A stretch of 7,894 nt of DNA from Nitrospira sp. (lineage in GTDB: Bacteria > Nitrospirota > Nitrospiria > Nitrospirales > Nitrospiraceae). Position numbers and translations under genes: made by a program. Positions 6,378 through 7,894 of this stretch are shown piece after piece; within the stretch, counting starts at the first letter, position 1, and each line of letters begins with the position of its first letter. The DNA is taken from NCBI GenBank assembly GCA_015904055.1, contig JABMDE010000066.1, positions 1 to 7,894 of the forward strand. Reading direction: 5' to 3'. A model generated the notes under the pieces. It was not told the origin of the DNA. It ran no database searches and saw nothing but the letters and a program-made list of their open reading frames with translations.

Positions 6378-6791
6378 TTACGCGCACGCCTTAACGATGG
6401 TCGACGAAAACGCACGGAAGTCGTCCAACTGTTTAGTGATGATGGCCTGGATGATATCCAGATTCAGGCGGGCGTATTGGTGAACAGCCATATTGCGGAA
6501 GCCAACCATCCGTTGCATGCGGGTGGCGAGGTCGGGTGGAAGTATTTCTGCCGTTTCCAAGAGGGTGAATGCGTCACGACTATCTTGTGGGACACCGAGT
6601 TTGCGTTGACTGACCACGTACATGGCCAGATCGATGGCCGTCTCGCAAGCGCGCTGAAGATTTAATACGATCGCATCCTGCTTGGTCTGATTGTCGGCAA
6701 GGTTCTGCTTGTTGCCCGCATATTCATCCTGAATTCGCTGCAAGCACCGCTCGATACTGGCGGCTTTGTTGAGGATTACGTCGTCAGCCAT
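6378..6791 (-). CDS. hepT: HepT-like HEPN ribonuclease toxin
   Basis: A 137-residue helical protein of the HepT/DUF86 family. It carries the RX4HXY motif at R99, H104 and Y106 (RNMAVHQY), which forms the RNase site of HEPN toxins. In the characterised type VII system, HepT cleaves RNA and is silenced when its partner MntA transfers AMP groups to the tyrosine of this motif, which is Y106 here. It overlaps the upstream mntA gene by 8 bp (ATGGCTGA), so the two are translationally coupled with the antitoxin first. It converges on the ATPase-nuclease gene. All motif residues are intact, so the toxin is probably active. Assignment rests on the motif, the length and the paired gene. Confidence 0.9.
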   Translation of the reverse strand: MADDVILNKAASIERCLQRIQDEYAGNKQNLADNQTKQDAIVLNLQRACETAIDLAMYVVSQRKLGVPQDSRDAFTLLETAEILPPDLATRMQRMVGFRNMAVHQYARLNLDIIQAIITKQLDDFRAFSSTIVKACA

Positions 6792-7179
6792 ACACCAGTC
6801 CGCGTTTGGTAATTCCCTTCACAATCTCGCGTCGTTCCTCGTTAAGTCTGGCGTAGTCTGAATACGCATACATTTCGAATTCTCGGCGAGCCGACTCGTC
6901 CTGAGAAATCAGACAGGTACCGGTAGAGAGCACTTGCATCTTCATCACGGTTGACGCGGTGCGAAGATCGACAAGATCCACATCGCGGTGCAGTTGCGTG
7001 GCTAACTCTTGGGCGAGTTCAAATCTGCGCAGGTTGGGAATGGGGGTGTGGGCGAGCACGGCTAGATCCACGTCGCTCTCCGGACGGGCGGTGCCGTTTG
7101 CCTGTGAGCCGAAACGGTACAGGGCGATGAGTCCTGGGACAGCCTTGTGAATGTATTCACTCAACGATGCGTCATTCAT
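6784..7179 (-). CDS. mntA: MntA-like minimal nucleotidyltransferase antitoxin
   Basis: A 131-residue member of the minimal nucleotidyltransferase family (pol-beta superfamily). The GSX10DXD motif is complete, with G24-S25 and D36-V37-D38, and a third acidic strand lies at about D66-D68 (RDVDLVDL). These residues bind Mg-ATP in MntA-type adenylyltransferases, which neutralise HepT by AMP transfer. The ATG at 7177-7179 has an AGGTG about four bases upstream. An in-frame alternative start is not needed because the N-terminus fits the family. It is the first gene of a two-gene operon with hepT (8-bp overlap) and is divergent from hisH. A perfect TTGACA lies upstream at 7229-7234, but the matching -10 is poor. 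Confidence 0.9.
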   Translation of the reverse strand: MNDASLSEYIHKAVPGLIALYRFGSQANGTARPESDVDLAVLAHTPIPNLRRFELAQELATQLHRDVDLVDLRTASTVMKMQVLSTGTCLISQDESARREFEMYAYSDYARLNEERREIVKGITKRGLVYG

Positions 7180-7205
7180 TTCACACCTGGTAGCTTGACC
7201 GGCTC

Positions 7206-7234
7206 AGGCTACTGGTTCATCCATGTCCTGTCAA
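7206..7234 (-). promoter_or_regulatory. Candidate promoter of mntA-hepT
   Basis: The minus strand has a perfect TTGACA (complement 7229-7234), then 17 bases, then TAGCCT (complement 7206-7211). The -10 matches consensus at only three of six positions. The distance to the mntA start is suitable. It would be a weak or regulated promoter if real. Confidence 0.35.
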
Positions 7235-7270
7235 TCTTTGAGCATTCTCAGCCAGATTCCTAGTGGCATG

Positions 7271-7284
7271 GCATCCGCGGATGC
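7271..7284. repeat. 14-bp perfect palindrome upstream of hisH
   Basis: GCATCCGCGGATGC reads the same on both strands and lies 36 bases ahead of the hisH start, in the divergent gap between mntA and hisH. It could be a binding site for a dimeric regulator, such as a toxin-antitoxin operator, or a trace of the insertion. A 5-bp CACCC/GGGTG inverted repeat follows at about 7295-7310. Function is unknown. Confidence 0.4.
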
Positions 7285-7320
7285 GGTATTGTTACACCCT
7301 CCAATGGGTGAATAGGATCC

Positions 7321-7894
7321 ATGATTGCCATTATCGATTACGGTATGGGGAATCTCCGCAGTGTCTCCAAGGCCTTCGAGGCTGTGGGACATCAGGCCGT
7401 CGTGACACGCGATGTGCGGGTGATCGGCAATGCGAGCCATGTGGTCCTTCCCGGCGTCGGTGCGTTCGGTGATTGCATGGCGAATATCGAGCAGTATGGA
7501 TTAGTGGAGCCGATTCGAACAGCAATCCAATCGGGCAAGCCGTTTCTTGGGATTTGCCTGGGCCTTCAAGTCTTGTTTACCGAGAGTGAAGAATTCGGTC
7601 CGCACAAGGGACTCGATATCATTCCTGGAACAGTCCGGCGGTTCGAGAGTGGGCAGGCATTGAAAGTGCCGCACATGGGCTGGAATCAAGTCCATACCCA
7701 ACGAGCATGCCCAGTATTCGACGGGGTTGCGGACGGATCTGATTGGTATTTTGTGCACTCGTATTTCGTGGATCCCAGCGACAAGCAGCTGGCTTCGACG
7801 ATGACGACCTACGGTATTCCGTTCGTATCGAGTGTGTGGAAGGACAATGTCGTGGCCTGCCAGTTTCACCCGGAGAAAAGTCAGGCCGTGGGGT
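7321..7894 (+). CDS. hisH: Imidazole glycerol phosphate synthase, glutamine amidotransferase subunit HisH (3' end outside window)
   Basis: The visible 191 codons are nearly the whole of a class I glutaminase of about 200-215 residues. HisH releases ammonia from glutamine and passes it to HisF, giving imidazoleglycerol phosphate and AICAR. The catalytic triad is visible: C79 in GICLGLQ, and H183 and E185 in QFHPEKSQ. PGVGAFGDCM (44-53), VPHMGWNQV (116-124) and YFVHSY (143-148) are further family segments. The start at 7321 gives the canonical MIAIIDYGMGNL N-terminus and has a weak AGGA close by. In most bacteria with this order hisH directly follows hisB, but here about 2.9 kb of defence-type genes and a terminator intervene. 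hisH therefore probably needs its own promoter, and no convincing one was found. The frame is open to the window edge. Confidence 0.97.
   Translation, partial: MIAIIDYGMGNLRSVSKAFEAVGHQAVVTRDVRVIGNASHVVLPGVGAFGDCMANIEQYGLVEPIRTAIQSGKPFLGICLGLQVLFTESEEFGPHKGLDIIPGTVRRFESGQALKVPHMGWNQVHTQRACPVFDGVADGSDWYFVHSYFVDPSDKQLASTMTTYGIPFVSSVWKDNVVACQFHPEKSQAVG

Noticed and set aside
6348..6665. 105-codon plus-strand open frame over hepT
   Set aside because: HepT on the other strand has a full family motif and an overlapping partner gene. This frame has neither.
4404..7284. GGATGC repeats at the hisB end and before hisH as target-site duplications
   Set aside because: Only six bases match exactly, with partial similarity beyond. 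That is too short to distinguish from chance without an empty-site comparison.
7501..7869. 122-codon minus-strand open frame at the right edge
   Set aside because: It is antisense to hisH, whose catalytic triad is clear. No independent evidence supports it.
1..7894. CRISPR arrays, tRNA/rRNA genes, insertion sequences or phage integration genes
   Set aside because: No spaced direct repeats, cloverleaf sequence, transposase or integrase reading frame was found by eye on either strand.

Overview
The window looks like a chromosomal segment of a bacterium that fixes carbon through the reductive TCA cycle, most likely Nitrospira or a relative. The main reason is the left edge. It carries a 2-oxoacid:ferredoxin oxidoreductase alpha subunit directly behind a roughly 23 kDa 'CO dehydrogenase beta-like' accessory subunit, the pairing expected of the five-subunit enzymes of Nitrospira and Aquificales. 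The histidine genes, with high GC and mostly G/C third codon positions, fit this. The taxon is an inference from protein character, not from a database match.

Layout. Positions 1-1311 (minus strand) hold the oxidoreductase operon: the accessory subunit, then the alpha subunit running off the left edge. Upstream, 1312-1637 has no gene but carries a minus-strand promoter with perfect -35 and -10 hexamers (TTGACA, 18 bp, TATAAT) and a roughly 210-nt leader with inverted repeats. A TPR-repeat protein follows on the minus strand (stop at 1638, start uncertain, about 2321). Its 5' region lies antisense to what may be the surviving 3' end of a plus-strand gene (2260-2430) that ends in an ATGA overlap with hisD.

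Positions 2427-4414 encode hisD and hisB, joined by a 4-base overlap. The expected next gene, hisH, does not start until 7321. Between them lies a block of about 2.9 kb. It holds a rho-independent terminator directly after hisB, a more AT-rich gene for an SMC/ABC-type ATPase fused to a TOPRIM/DUF4435-like nuclease (OLD or PARIS-like), and on the opposite strand a MntA-HepT (nucleotidyltransferase/HEPN) toxin-antitoxin pair. This looks like a small defence island inserted into a histidine operon.

The most striking feature is in hisB: a perfect 99-bp in-frame tandem duplication (4048-4146 and 4147-4245). It adds 33 residues inside the imidazoleglycerol-phosphate dehydratase core and keeps the frame open. 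It is either a very recent mutation or an assembly artefact. hisD, hisB and hisH supply the dehydrogenase, the dehydratase and the glutaminase subunit of histidine synthesis. The terminator and inserted block imply that hisH and anything behind it no longer share a simple transcript with hisDB.
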